The notes under the pieces were generated by a model. It ran no database searches, was not told the origin of the DNA, and worked only from the letters and a program-made list of their open reading frames with translations. From an uncultured Campylobacter sp. (GTDB lineage Bacteria > Campylobacterota > Campylobacteria > Campylobacterales > Campylobacteraceae), in contig NZ_CAJPQR010000006.1 of assembly GCF_905372745.1 (NCBI RefSeq), positions 22,123 through 86,122 of the forward strand: a stretch of DNA of 64,000 bases, in the 5' to 3' direction. Shown here piece by piece: positions 9,022 to 17,833 of the stretch (position 1 is its first letter; each line of letters starts with the position of its first letter). The position numbers and the translations under genes were made by a program.

Positions 9022-9576
9022 TTGCGCTTTAAAACACTAGCCGATTTCGCGCTCGCCTCCGCCGCCGCCCTGCTACTATCCGGCTGCGCGGACGACTCGC
9101 CTAGGCAGCTATACTACTGGGACGGCGCCTACACGAGCTCGGTCTACGAGTATCTAACCGAAGAGGGCGACGCGGGCGCGCAGATCGCAGCGCTCGAGCA
9201 GAGCCTGCAAAAAGCCTATCAAAGAGCTGCCAAAGTCCCGCCCGGACTGCACGCGCATCTGGGTTTGCTCTATCTCTCGCAAGGAAACGGGGCGAAATTT
9301 AAAGCCTACGTCGAAAAAGAAGCCGAGCTTTATCCCGAGTCGCGCGACTACGCTATGTTTTTGCTAAATCAAAACGGCAAATCGGCGGGCGCAGCAGGCA
9401 AAACCGAGGCAAATTTAGGCGAGCAGACGAAGGAAAAAGCAGGCGCGAGCGAGTCAAATTCAAATGACAAAAGCTCAAATTTAAGCGAGCAAACGAGCAA
9501 GCAAAATTTGAAAAACAAGCAAGTAAAACAAGCCAAAACTAGCAAAACCGCAAAAGGAAGCCAAAATGAAAAATAA
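9022..9576 (+). CDS. DUF4810-family lipoprotein
   Basis: A 184-residue lipoprotein with lipobox LLLSGC. The conserved part (~27-120) carries LYYWDGAYTSSVYEYL and a TPR-like helix pair (PPGLHAHLGLLYLSQGN), the DUF4810 pattern. The C-terminal ~60 residues are a low-complexity Ser/Lys/Gln/Asn tail rich in S-N-L, encoded partly by repeats containing AAATTT, and look like a species-specific extension. The start is TTG at 9022, preceded by AAGGA. It overlaps the next gene by 11 bases. Family role unknown. Confidence 0.8.
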   Translation: MRFKTLADFALASAAALLLSGCADDSPRQLYYWDGAYTSSVYEYLTEEGDAGAQIAALEQSLQKAYQRAAKVPPGLHAHLGLLYLSQGNGAKFKAYVEKEAELYPESRDYAMFLLNQNGKSAGAAGKTEANLGEQTKEKAGASESNSNDKSSNLSEQTSKQNLKNKQVKQAKTSKTAKGSQNEK

Positions 9577-10246
9577 AATAAAATCGGCGCTTCTTTGCGC
9601 ATTTGCGGTGCTATTTCTGGGCGCGTGCGCAAGCTCGCAGCCAGAGATTTACGACTATTCGGCGTTTTTGCAGACCAAGCCTCGCTCGATCGTAGTCGTG
9701 ATGCCCACCAGCGACTCAGCCGAGATAAAGGCCTCCGCGGCGGTGCTGGCAAACGCGCTCTATCCGCTTAGCGAGGCGGGGTATTACGTATTTTCGCCCG
9801 CGCTCGTAAACGAAACCTTTAAAAACAACGGCATCTACGACGCCGCAGAGATCGCGCAGATCTCTGCGCACAAGCTTAAGCAGATATTTGGCGCCGATGC
9901 CGCGCTCTACCTCAACGTCGCGGACTACGGCACCTCGTACATGCTGATTAACAGCGTAACGCGCGTGAGCATAGCGGCGACTCTAGTGGATCTAAACACG
10001 GGCGCCGTGCTCTGGCAAAAAAGCGCCACCGCTGCAAACGACTCGGGCGGAGGCGGAGGCGATCTCATCGGCATGCTAGTCTCCGCGCTAGTTAAACAGA
10101 TCGCCGACTCAGTCTCGGACGCGAGCTTTGATCTATCGGCGCACGCGGACGCTATTTTGTTTAGCACCGATTGCCGCGACTGCTTGCTTTACGGCCCGTA
10201 TTCGCCGCACTACGGACAAGACCGGCAGCTAAATAGCGGCAAATAA
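9566..10246 (+). CDS. DUF799 (GNA1162-like) lipoprotein
   Basis: A 226-residue lipoprotein with lipobox LFLGAC. The mature part starts with YDYSAFLQTKPRSIVVVMP, followed by LYPLSEAGYYVFSPALVNETFKNNG and IFGADAALYLNVADYGTSY, the DUF799 pattern typified by Neisseria GNA1162. A Gly run (GGGGG, ~160) interrupts the C-terminal half. Together with the CsgG-like and DUF4810 lipoproteins this is a conserved trio, and the three may form one envelope complex. The structure known for GNA1162 resembles TolB-like modules. Specific function unproven. Confidence 0.83.
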   Translation: MKNKIKSALLCAFAVLFLGACASSQPEIYDYSAFLQTKPRSIVVVMPTSDSAEIKASAAVLANALYPLSEAGYYVFSPALVNETFKNNGIYDAAEIAQISAHKLKQIFGADAALYLNVADYGTSYMLINSVTRVSIAATLVDLNTGAVLWQKSATAANDSGGGGGDLIGMLVSALVKQIADSVSDASFDLSAHADAILFSTDCRDCLLYGPYSPHYGQDRQLNSGK

Positions 10247-10264
10247 ATTTTAAAAAGGACGAAA

Positions 10265-10723
10265 ATGAAACTAGCCGAGGCGCTGATACTGCGCGCCGAC
10301 ATACAAAAACGCATCGAGCAGCTAAAATCAAGGCTCGCGGATAATGCAAAGGTGCAAGAGGGAGAAAAGCCTAGCGAAGAGCCAAAGGCGCTACTAGCCG
10401 AGCTAGACACGCTCACGGGCGAGCTTGAGCGCCTGATAGTTCGGATAAATTTAACCAACTGCACCGCAAAAGCGGACGGCAAAAGCCTAACCGAGCTAAT
10501 CGCCAAGCGCGACGTACTCACGCTAAAAGCGGGTGCGCTGCGAACATTCGCGCAAGTTGCCGCGCAAAAGATCGATACATATTCGCGTAGCGAGATTAAA
10601 ATTTTAAGCACGGTCGACGTCGCGGCGCTGCAAAAGCAGGTGGACGAGCTAGCAAGGCAGATCAGGCAGCTTGACACGACGCTGCAAGGCGCGAACTGGC
10701 AGACCGATCTGATCGAAATCTAA
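10265..10723 (+). CDS. DIP1984-family protein
   Basis: A 152-residue, almost entirely helical protein matching the DIP1984 family along its whole length: MKLAEALILRADIQKRIEQLKSRL at the start, KVQEGEKP, the RINLTN segment, and RSEIKILSTVDVAALQKQVDEL before a QGANWQTDLIE end. The family is widespread, and some members are annotated as septicolysin-like without firm proof. It has an AAAAGGA ribosome binding site and lies 18 bases after the lipoprotein trio, so it is probably the operon's last gene. No signal peptide, hence cytoplasmic. Confidence 0.8.
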   Translation: MKLAEALILRADIQKRIEQLKSRLADNAKVQEGEKPSEEPKALLAELDTLTGELERLIVRINLTNCTAKADGKSLTELIAKRDVLTLKAGALRTFAQVAAQKIDTYSRSEIKILSTVDVAALQKQVDELARQIRQLDTTLQGANWQTDLIEI

Positions 10724-11126
10724 AACCGTTAAATTTAAAATTTCGGGTAAGTATCGCAAGAGGCGAGCATGAAACCTTCCCTACAACGGAACCCTACCGC
10801 TCGCGGAAACGGGCGCACCCCTTTTACGATTTATTTTCAGTAAATTTACAGGGGCAATGTGACTGCGCAATGTAACTACCTAATGCTGATCTAGCGATAC
10901 CGAGGGCGGGAACGGGGAAATTTAAAACGAAATTTTGATTTTACGGCGCGATTTACGGGCTTGCCTCAAGGCCAAAGAGTAGCGCCGCAGTAAAACGCAA
11001 AATTTAACGGCGGATTTTGAGCGCGCTTGGTTTTATGACTTTTATTTGAGCCAAAAATAAGACTCGCTGCAAGCGCTATAAATTTAAAAATCAAAACAAA
11101 GCTAAATTTAGCGCGCAAGGAGAAAA
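10724..11126. other. intergenic stretch, no gene seen
   Basis: About 400 bases containing scattered AAATTT and no open frame with coding character. The end carries the AAGGAG ribosome binding site of the next gene. No terminator-like hairpin with a T-run was found. Confidence 0.5.
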
Positions 11127-11810
11127 ATGGAAAATTTATTACTAAAGCAGCTACGCGAGGCGTTGCCGCAGGGTATGCGAGTACCAAGCGAGATCGAGGC
11201 GCTTTATACGTGGATAGAGGCAAACGGTTTTGTAAGCGACGAGGATGGGCGCAGGCGCGGCTATCTCTACCCGCAGGATCGGCTGAAGCAGAGCTGGAGC
11301 GATGATGAGCGCGAGGGCGGCACGGACATCTCATTTTTCGCCGGCGAGCCGGAGAGCAGTGATCTGGGGCTTAGCTACTGGTTTTACGGCAAAGAGCGCG
11401 AGCTAGACGCAGAGATAAAAAATAGGCTTTGCGTATTTGCAAGTAGCGGCAAAGACGGCTCGATGTGCGCGCTGTGGATGGATGATGCGGGCGAAACCAA
11501 GATCGTACATATGGGTTCCGGTTCGGGTTCGACGATGACTTGCGTTTTGACTCGTAACGGGCTTGATTTTTTACGGCTACTTGCGATAGGATACGACGAG
11601 ATATGCTGGAGCGAGGCTTTTAGCTCGCCGCCAAATAGCGACGAAGACGAGCTTTTCGTACATCCAAACGAGCCGTTTAGGCGGTGGGTGCGGGAGCGCT
11701 TTAAAACGACGATCCCGCAAACGGCGCTTGAGATCGCGACGCCTGCAGATATGGACGACGACAAACCTAGGGACGAATTTTTGATCTGGATAAGGAGGCT
11801 TTGGGAGTAA
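11127..11810 (+). CDS. possible SMI1/KNR4 (SUKH)-family protein
   Basis: A 227-residue acidic cytoplasmic protein. Its N-terminus (LREALPQGMRVPSEIEALYTWIEANGF) resembles the SUKH start, in which a helix leads to a PxxIxxLYxWxxxNG element. Later parts (CALWMDDAGETKIVHMGSGSG, then NGLDFLRLLAIGYDEICW) also fit SUKH-type proteins, many of which are immunity proteins to contact-dependent or polymorphic toxins. A good AAGGAG precedes the ATG. No toxin gene is seen next to it, so it would be an orphan. Family assignment is by pattern only. Confidence 0.6.
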   Translation: MENLLLKQLREALPQGMRVPSEIEALYTWIEANGFVSDEDGRRRGYLYPQDRLKQSWSDDEREGGTDISFFAGEPESSDLGLSYWFYGKERELDAEIKNRLCVFASSGKDGSMCALWMDDAGETKIVHMGSGSGSTMTCVLTRNGLDFLRLLAIGYDEICWSEAFSSPPNSDEDELFVHPNEPFRRWVRERFKTTIPQTALEIATPADMDDDKPRDEFLIWIRRLWE

Positions 11811-12575
11811 AATCAGGCGCTAGTTCGGCGGAGTTTTAGCCTTTGCGGATACGAAAGGCGGGTTTTTGGAGCCTTACTCCGCCTTAAAAATACGCCTAAA
11901 TTCGGCCGTAAATTTAACGCTCGGACGCGTAAAAACAAAGCCGCAGCGAAACGCAAATTTAGATTTAATTTGGCAAAGCCGCAAAAATCAGTAGACGCCC
12001 TGTTAATCCGCGCCTGATTAACCGCGAAAAAGGCGGCGCAAAACGGCCAAATTTACGGGCACCCATCCAAGCTTATTTAAATTTAGATCGGCCAAATTTA
12101 ATGCCGAGGAGCGCTTCTTGCTAATCCTAGCGCTTGGCTTAATCTCGCAAATTTAAACGGCTCAAAATAAATCCAAAAATCCGCAACCAAGCGCAAATCT
12201 CGCCCTACCGCCGCTAGATCCGCAAACTCCTAGCCGCCGAGCCGGCCTGTTTACCTTTTGCTAGTTTTATCCTTGCGTATAAATGCCTCTTTATTAAGCG
12301 GTTGCTTTATTAAGGCTATCTTGGGCGATAAATTTAGCATTTCTTAGGCTCAGCTGCGAATTTATCCAAAAGGGCTTTTTATAACCGCGCGCCGAGATTT
12401 CACAAATGCTATTTAAAGCGCCCTTGTTTCTTCAAAGCTATATTTTGTCGGCGCCTAAATTCTCGCAAATGCTTCGCGCCTCACGGCAAGCGCGAGACTC
12501 TATCTTGTCTAAAATTTCAAAGTTGTTTCATCTTCCAAAAAGCGGTCCTACGAAGCATAAATATAAAATCGCCGT
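11811..12575. other. intergenic stretch without recognisable gene
   Basis: About 765 bases between convergent genes. The open frame at 12406-12600 has no ribosome binding site or homologous look, and I do not accept it. The region has many AAATTT words and short inverted repeats such as TTAATC...GATTAA near 12003-12020. It may be decayed sequence, but no protein remnant could be read. Confidence 0.5.
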
Positions 12576-12884
12576 TTATAAAACGACTTCAACCGCGTAA
12601 ATATCGTCAAATTTGACCCTCGTTTTTACTACCGTTAGGCTTTTATCCATCAAATTTACGTTTGAGACCAACCCCTCTATGCTCACGTATCCTTGCCCGT
12701 CGTGGTATGTGATTTTTACCTTGTCGGCGGGTTTTAGTTTGCTTATTTTATTTAGGATTTCTTCTATCTTTGATTCGTCTAGTTCTAGCTTTTCGCTCTT
12801 TTCTCGCTCCTGCGCCTTTAGGGCTTTTTCTAGGGTCGAGAGAGGGTTAAACGAACTAAAGATTTTGGCTCTGTCCTTATTCAC
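12576..12884 (-). CDS. YolD-like protein
   Basis: A 102-residue protein with the YolD-like pattern: an N-terminal helix with FNPLSTLEKALK, then a five-strand small barrel (KVKITYHDGQGYVSIEGLVSNVNLMDKSLTV... FDDIYAV). In Bacillus, YolD-like genes sit beside the UvrX/YqjW error-prone polymerases, and here the gene overlaps the 3' end of such a polymerase by 8 bases. The protein is thought to act with or regulate the polymerase; the mechanism is not established. The pair is much commoner in Firmicutes and their phages, which points to acquisition by transfer. Confidence 0.75.
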   Translation of the reverse strand: MNKDRAKIFSSFNPLSTLEKALKAQEREKSEKLELDESKIEEILNKISKLKPADKVKITYHDGQGYVSIEGLVSNVNLMDKSLTVVKTRVKFDDIYAVEVVL

Positions 12885-14139
12885 CGCTTTTGTGCCCTCC
12901 TATCTTTTTATTTCTATCTCGTCCGGTGGCCTCCGGTAGCAGGTCGATAGCTCTTAGGATGGAGTTTTTGCCGTATTTTTCTTTTATCTGATTTAGGGTT
13001 TTTAGCACCGTTTTTTCTTTTGCATTCTCTTCTTCAAAGAGACTTTTTTCGGTTTTGCTCTCCTTTATGACGTCGTTTGCCGATATGCCGATTTGCCTGA
13101 TGAGGCCTGCGTTTTTTATCTTTTTTAGATATAGCTCCTGCGCCGCGTCCATAAGTACGCTAGCGATATTGCAAGGCGTTTTAAACCTAACCGTGGCTCT
13201 TTGCGCAGGTTCGTTTTTGCCCGCGAATTTGATATTTATCGTGAGTCCGCTAGCCCGCACTTCCTCGTTTATCATCTTTAGAGCCAGCCTATCGGTCATC
13301 TCTTTTAGCACGATTAGAGCTTCTAGCCTCTCGTAGTCTCTGGGTAAAATTTCCGAGCTAAAGTATGACCTAGTCGAGGGTTTATAGGCCTTGATGTCGG
13401 CTATGGTGGTGGGCTCGATACCGTTTGCGTGATCTAGCGCTATATAGGCGTCGATGCCAAACACCTTTTCTAGCAGGCTAAATGGGGCGTTTGCCATATC
13501 CTTCATGCAAAATATCCCGTATCTCTCAAGCTTTGCCCTAGTTTGCTTGCCCATACGCCAAAAATCATTTAGCGGCTGATGCGTCCAGAGCTTTTCTTTA
13601 TAGAGCGCTTCGTCTAAAAAGGCGATATTATCCTCGCTGTGTTTGGCTAGGATGTCAAGGGCTATTTTGGCTAGATATAGATTCGTCCCCATGCCGCAGG
13701 TCGGCGTTACGCCCGTGGTTTTTAGGATGTCGTCCATTATCATCTTTGCCATGGCTCTAGCTTCTAGTTTATAAAATTTTAGATACGAGGCGAGGTCGAT
13801 AAAGGCCTCGTCGATGGAGTAGACGTAGATGTCCTCTTTGGCTACGTATTTTAGGTAGATGCCGTAAATTTTAGCCGCGTAGTCTATGTAAAACTGCATC
13901 CTGGGCGCAGCGATTATGTATTTGATATTTTTAGGGATCTCAAACAGCCTGCATCTGTTTTTTACGCCAAGAGCCTTTAGCGCGGGACTAACGGCTAGAC
14001 ACACGCTGCCCTCGCCTCTGCTGGCGTCTGCGACGACTAAATTCGCCTCAAAGGGATCAAGCCCTCGCTCCACGCACTCAACCGAGGCATAGAAGGATTT
14101 TAGATCGATGACGGCGTAGGCGGGAGTTTGGGTTTTCAT
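12877..14139 (-). CDS. Y-family DNA polymerase, UvrX/YqjW type
   Basis: Translesion polymerase of 420 residues. The metal ligands are visible: D12 in AVIDLKSFYASVE and D110-E111 in YSIDEAFID. The little-finger end LNQIKEKYGKNSILRA...RDRNKKIGGHKSGE is typical of the UvrX/YqjW (PolY2) and UmuC-like branch rather than of DinB. It is followed by an overlapping YolD-like gene. No LexA-type operator is evident upstream; Campylobacter generally lacks LexA, so control is unknown. It probably gives damage tolerance at a mutagenic cost. Confidence 0.9.
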   Translation of the reverse strand: MKTQTPAYAVIDLKSFYASVECVERGLDPFEANLVVADASRGEGSVCLAVSPALKALGVKNRCRLFEIPKNIKYIIAAPRMQFYIDYAAKIYGIYLKYVAKEDIYVYSIDEAFIDLASYLKFYKLEARAMAKMIMDDILKTTGVTPTCGMGTNLYLAKIALDILAKHSEDNIAFLDEALYKEKLWTHQPLNDFWRMGKQTRAKLERYGIFCMKDMANAPFSLLEKVFGIDAYIALDHANGIEPTTIADIKAYKPSTRSYFSSEILPRDYERLEALIVLKEMTDRLALKMINEEVRASGLTINIKFAGKNEPAQRATVRFKTPCNIASVLMDAAQELYLKKIKNAGLIRQIGISANDVIKESKTEKSLFEEENAKEKTVLKTLNQIKEKYGKNSILRAIDLLPEATGRDRNKKIGGHKSGE

Positions 14140-14233
14140 GGGTGATTAAATTTACTTGCGCGCTAGGCGGCGTTAAAAAGCGGCAAGGCGGGTTAAATTT
14201 GACTCCGCCGCCGCAAATACTTTTAAATTTAGC

Positions 14234-14800
14234 CTAAAACGCATCGTCGATGGCTTGGCAGATGATATGACCTATCATTATGTGTATCTCTTGGATACGC
14301 GGCGTGTCGTTTGACGGCACGACCAAATTTAGCTCGCAAAGCTCGTTCATAGCGCCTCCCGTGCGGCCGCTTAACCCGATCGTTTTGATACCGATTTTTC
14401 GCGCTATCTCGAGCGCTTTTACGACGTTACCGCTGTTTCCGCTAGTAGAGATCGCGATGAGCAGATCGCCCTCGCGGCCCAGAGCCTCCAGCTGACGCGA
14501 GAAAACAAACTCATATCCGTAGTCGTTGCCGATCGCCGTGAGCGCGGAGGTATCGGTCGTTAGCGCGATGCCAGCTAGCGCGCCGCGCTCTGTTTTATAG
14601 CGACCCGTTAGCTCGGCTGCGATATGCTGCGCGTCTGCTGCACTTCCGCCGTTTCCGCAAAGTAAAATTTTACCGCCCGCCTTTAGCGTCGCTACCGCCG
14701 TTTCGCAGGCTTTTTTGATACCCGCTTCCAGCGCAAAGGTCGCCTTTATCGTAGCTAGATGCCCCTCTAGCTCGCTTTTTATCATCTCAACAGTGTTCAC
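14234..14800 (-). CDS. gmhA: sedoheptulose 7-phosphate isomerase
   Basis: Converts sedoheptulose 7-phosphate to D-glycero-D-manno-heptose 7-phosphate, the first step to ADP-heptose for the LOS inner core. The 188-residue SIS-domain protein has LLCGNGGSAADAQHIAAELTGRY and ISTSGNSGNVVKAL, the phosphosugar-binding loops, and the Zn-site region near EIHIMIGHIICQAID. It is last in the operon gmhB-hldD-hldE-gmhA, overlapping hldE by 14 bases. It is close to C. jejuni GmhA in length and order. Confidence 0.95.
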   Translation of the reverse strand: MNTVEMIKSELEGHLATIKATFALEAGIKKACETAVATLKAGGKILLCGNGGSAADAQHIAAELTGRYKTERGALAGIALTTDTSALTAIGNDYGYEFVFSRQLEALGREGDLLIAISTSGNSGNVVKALEIARKIGIKTIGLSGRTGGAMNELCELNLVVPSNDTPRIQEIHIMIGHIICQAIDDAF

Positions 14801-16193
14801 TTTTTATCCTTTTTATCGTCGCGCTAGTGCTTTTGCCAGCCACAAACTCCACCAGCCGCACGTCTTTTACGACGCTGCTTCCCACTACCTCTTTACCTTC
14901 ATAGTCCGCGCCCTTGACGAGCACGTCGGGGCGTAGTTTTTCGATCAAATTTAGAGGCGTTAGCTCGTCAAATATCGTCACGTAATCAACCGCCCCAAGC
15001 GCCGCCAGCACGGTAGCGCGATCAGCCTGCGCGTTTACGGGGCGAGCATCGCCTTTTAGCGCGCGCACCGAGGCGTCAGAGTTTAGCCCGACGACTAGTA
15101 TATCGCCGAATTCCCGCGCCTTAGCCAGATAGCTCACGTGCCCCGTGTGCAGGATATCAAAGCAGCCGTTTGTAAAAACGAGCCGTTTTTCGCCGCGGTT
15201 TGCCAGCATCGCAGCCAGATCGTCCGCGCTTTTGATTTTCTCCTCAAAGCCTGCCGCGTTTTTACGGCGCACGAGCTCGTTTATCTCCTCAAAGCTTGCC
15301 GCCGCCGAGCCGACCTTAGCCACGACGACTGCGGCGGCTAAATTTGCCGTCTCGATCGCCTTTTTGATACCTTCGCCGGCGCCCAGCATCACGCCCAGCG
15401 TCGCTAGCACCGTATCTCCAGCGCCCGTGACGTCAAAGACCTCTTTTGCCAGAGCAGGAAATTTAACCGCCTGAGCGTCCTCTAAAAGCGCGATGCCCTC
15501 CTCTGAAATCGTGATCAGCGAATGGGTCAAATTTAGCTCGTTTTTTAGCAAATTTAGCGCCGCAAAAAGCTGCTCGTCGTTTTCTATTTTAAAGCCCACG
15601 GCCTCGCCTGCTTCTTTTTTATTTGGCGTTAGTAGCGTGGCACCCTTGTACTTCGAGTAGTCTGTGCCCTTTGGATCGATTAGCACGGGCTTGCCCGCAT
15701 CCGCGCAGGCTTTTATCAGCTTTTGACACAGCGACGGCGTCAGCACGCCCTTGCCGTAGTCAGATAGCAGCGCGACGTCGTAGCTCTCTAGCGCGCGGGC
15801 GAAATTTACCGCCAGCTCGTCCTCGCACGTTACGGCTTCGACGCTTTCTTTGTCGATACGTACGACTTGCTGATGCGTCGCCATCACGCGGCTTTTTATC
15901 GAGCTCGTGCGCCCTTTTTCTCTTTTTATAAACTCAGCCCTAGCGCCCTGCTCCAGCAAGATCCGCTCTATCTCGTCGCCCGTCTCGTCATCGCCTAGCA
16001 CGCTCATGACGCCTACTTTTGCGCCTAGCGAGAGCAAATTTAGCACCACGTTGCCGGCTCCGCCTAGGCGTTTGGTTTCGTTTTTTATCTTTACTACTTG
16101 CACGGGAGCTTCGGGCGAGATACGCTCGCAGCTGCCCCAGATGTAGTGATCGAGCATCAGATCGCCAACGACTAAAGCACGTACTTCACGCAT
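14787..16193 (-). CDS. hldE: bifunctional heptose-7-phosphate kinase / heptose-1-phosphate adenylyltransferase
   Basis: A 468-residue fusion. The N-terminal PfkB-type kinase (~1-310) has GAGNVVLNL at 45-53 and the catalytic GAGD at 257-260 (D260 as base). The C-terminal nucleotidyltransferase (~335-468) has TNGCFDILHTGHVSYL with HTGH at 349-352. It phosphorylates heptose 7-phosphate at C1 and later transfers AMP to the 1-phosphate. Overlaps with hldD (8 bases) and gmhA (14 bases) indicate one translationally coupled operon. Confidence 0.95.
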   Translation of the reverse strand: MREVRALVVGDLMLDHYIWGSCERISPEAPVQVVKIKNETKRLGGAGNVVLNLLSLGAKVGVMSVLGDDETGDEIERILLEQGARAEFIKREKGRTSSIKSRVMATHQQVVRIDKESVEAVTCEDELAVNFARALESYDVALLSDYGKGVLTPSLCQKLIKACADAGKPVLIDPKGTDYSKYKGATLLTPNKKEAGEAVGFKIENDEQLFAALNLLKNELNLTHSLITISEEGIALLEDAQAVKFPALAKEVFDVTGAGDTVLATLGVMLGAGEGIKKAIETANLAAAVVVAKVGSAAASFEEINELVRRKNAAGFEEKIKSADDLAAMLANRGEKRLVFTNGCFDILHTGHVSYLAKAREFGDILVVGLNSDASVRALKGDARPVNAQADRATVLAALGAVDYVTIFDELTPLNLIEKLRPDVLVKGADYEGKEVVGSSVVKDVRLVEFVAGKSTSATIKRIKSEHC

Positions 16194-17172
16194 TTATCTC
16201 TTCCTCATATATCCTTTTTATCTCGGCTGCGTAGTCTTTTATGCCATCTTCTAAGCTAAATTTAGGCTCGTAGCCCAGCGCCTTTTTGGTCGGCTCGATG
16301 TCTGCTTGCGTATGGAACTGATATGAGCGCGCGTACGGGTTTGGGATGTATTCGCAAGGCAAATTTGACCCCAGCTCGCGCTGCAAGATATCCACGATCT
16401 CTTGAAAGCTTCTTGCCGTGCCGGTAGCCGCGTTATACACGCCGCTAGCAGCGTTTAGAGCGAGCAGGTTTGCCTGCACGATGTCTTTTATATAGACGAA
16501 GTCGCGTTTGATTTTATCGCTACCCTCAAAGAGGCGCGGATTTTTCCCGCTCAAAATTTGCAGACCAAACTGCAGCACCATCGAGGCGGTCTTGTTTTTA
16601 TAAAACTCCCTCGCGCCGTAAACGTTAAAGTACCTTAGACCCACGACCGCTACGCCTCTTTTAGCATATTTTCGTCCTAGATCGTCCATTTTTAGTTTTG
16701 AAAAGCCGTAGACGTTATTTGGCGCTTCGCATTCGCCGACTCTTTGCGGGCTTTTTGCGTTGCCGTACGTGGCGCCCGAGCTAGCGTATATCATCCTAGC
16801 GCCCGTTTTTTCGCAAATATCTAGCAGGTCTTTAAAGCTATTTAGATTAGTCCTCATTAGCTCGCCTTGCTCGGTTACCGTGGTATCCGAGATCGCCGCC
16901 TCGTGAAATATCGCATCCGGAGCGAATTTCTCGATCATGGCTAGCGTTTTAGCGCAGTTTATGTCGCCCTCGTAAATTTCGCCTGAAAAGCCGAGCAAAT
17001 TTTTAAAATGCCCGAAGCTTTTGAGATTGCCGTTGCTAAATTTCTCGTCGCTTCTAAATTTATCCACGGCGAGCACTTCTACGTCTTTTAAATTTTCGTC
17101 AAAATAGTGCGCCAAATTTGAGCCGATAAAGCCCGCCGCGCCCGTGATTACGACCTTTTTTATATCTTTCAT
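16186..17172 (-). CDS. hldD: ADP-glyceromanno-heptose 6-epimerase
   Basis: Last enzyme of ADP-L-glycero-D-manno-heptose synthesis. The 328-residue short-chain dehydrogenase-like protein has the NADP loop GAAGFIGSN at 11-19 and active site Y155 and K159 in VYGFSKLKMD. Further family features are RYFNVYG and the KRDFVYIKDIVQANL strand. The product feeds heptosyltransferases for the LOS core (none in the window). It overlaps gmhB by 4 bases and hldE by 8. Confidence 0.95.
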   Translation of the reverse strand: MKDIKKVVITGAAGFIGSNLAHYFDENLKDVEVLAVDKFRSDEKFSNGNLKSFGHFKNLLGFSGEIYEGDINCAKTLAMIEKFAPDAIFHEAAISDTTVTEQGELMRTNLNSFKDLLDICEKTGARMIYASSGATYGNAKSPQRVGECEAPNNVYGFSKLKMDDLGRKYAKRGVAVVGLRYFNVYGAREFYKNKTASMVLQFGLQILSGKNPRLFEGSDKIKRDFVYIKDIVQANLLALNAASGVYNAATGTARSFQEIVDILQRELGSNLPCEYIPNPYARSYQFHTQADIEPTKKALGYEPKFSLEDGIKDYAAEIKRIYEEEINA

Positions 17173-17693
17173 ATTTTTCCTTCTTTTTTTAAAAACTCTA
17201 GCGCCTCAGCCACGCTTTTTAGCCGGTCGTCCAGCTTTAAATTTACCCCGACGCCAGCACTCTGTCCCGCCTGCACGTCGCTATCCTTATCGCCTATCAT
17301 TATTGAGCGCGCAAGGTCGATGTTTAGCTCGCTTGCGGCCTTTAGCAGCATGCCTGGCTCTGGTTTGCGGCAAAGGCAATCAGCTTCCGGCGCGTGCGGG
17401 CAAAAGTAAATTTTCTCTATCTTTACGCCCTCTTTTTCAAACTCGCCCAGCATAAATTTGCAAAGCTCATCAAACTGCCCCAGCGTGTAGTAGCCTCGCC
17501 CGATGCCTGATTGATTCGTCACTACGACTAGAGCGTAGCCAGCCCTGGCAAACTCCCTCAAAGCAGCAAAAATGCCCTCTTTAAAAACGAAATCCTCGCG
17601 TCTATAAACATAGCCCGCATCCTCGTTTATCACGCCGTCGCGATCAAGAAATAGCGCCTTTTGCGGCTGCGTTTTAAGCTTTGTTTTATCCAT
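17169..17693 (-). CDS. gmhB: D-glycero-D-manno-heptose 1,7-bisphosphate phosphatase
   Basis: HAD-family phosphatase of 174 residues. The nucleophile motif is DRDG (17-20, D17 as nucleophile). The structural zinc site is C98, H100, C106, C108, the GmhB-specific signature, and motif III is IGDKDSDVQAG. It removes the 7-phosphate between the two HldE reactions. It is the first gene of the heptose operon, reading away from the cytochrome gene. Confidence 0.94.
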   Translation of the reverse strand: MDKTKLKTQPQKALFLDRDGVINEDAGYVYRREDFVFKEGIFAALREFARAGYALVVVTNQSGIGRGYYTLGQFDELCKFMLGEFEKEGVKIEKIYFCPHAPEADCLCRKPEPGMLLKAASELNIDLARSIMIGDKDSDVQAGQSAGVGVNLKLDDRLKSVAEALEFLKKEGKI

Positions 17694-17796
17694 AGCGAAA
17701 ATTATACAAAAAAAATCTAAATTTAACCGAAAATCGCCGCCCGCGCCGCGATAGAAACTAATGTAAAAAAATAATGTAAAATTTAGCTTTTAAGAC

Positions 17797-17802
17797 TATA
17801 AT
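17797..17802 (+). promoter_or_regulatory. -10 promoter of first cytochrome c gene
   Basis: TATAAT inside TTTTAAGACTATAAT (17788-17802). The identical 15 bases recur at 18221-18235 before the second cytochrome gene. Confidence 0.7.
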
Positions 17803-17833
17803 ACGCCTACAATTTTATCAAAAAGGATTGAAA

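Noticed and set aside
12406..12600. 64-codon plus-strand frame
   Set aside because: No ribosome binding site, no family look, and it lies in decayed-looking intergenic DNA.
14234..17693. Frameshift in the heptose operon because all genes overlap
   Set aside because: Overlaps of 4-14 bases are the normal coupling in this operon and each protein is full length.
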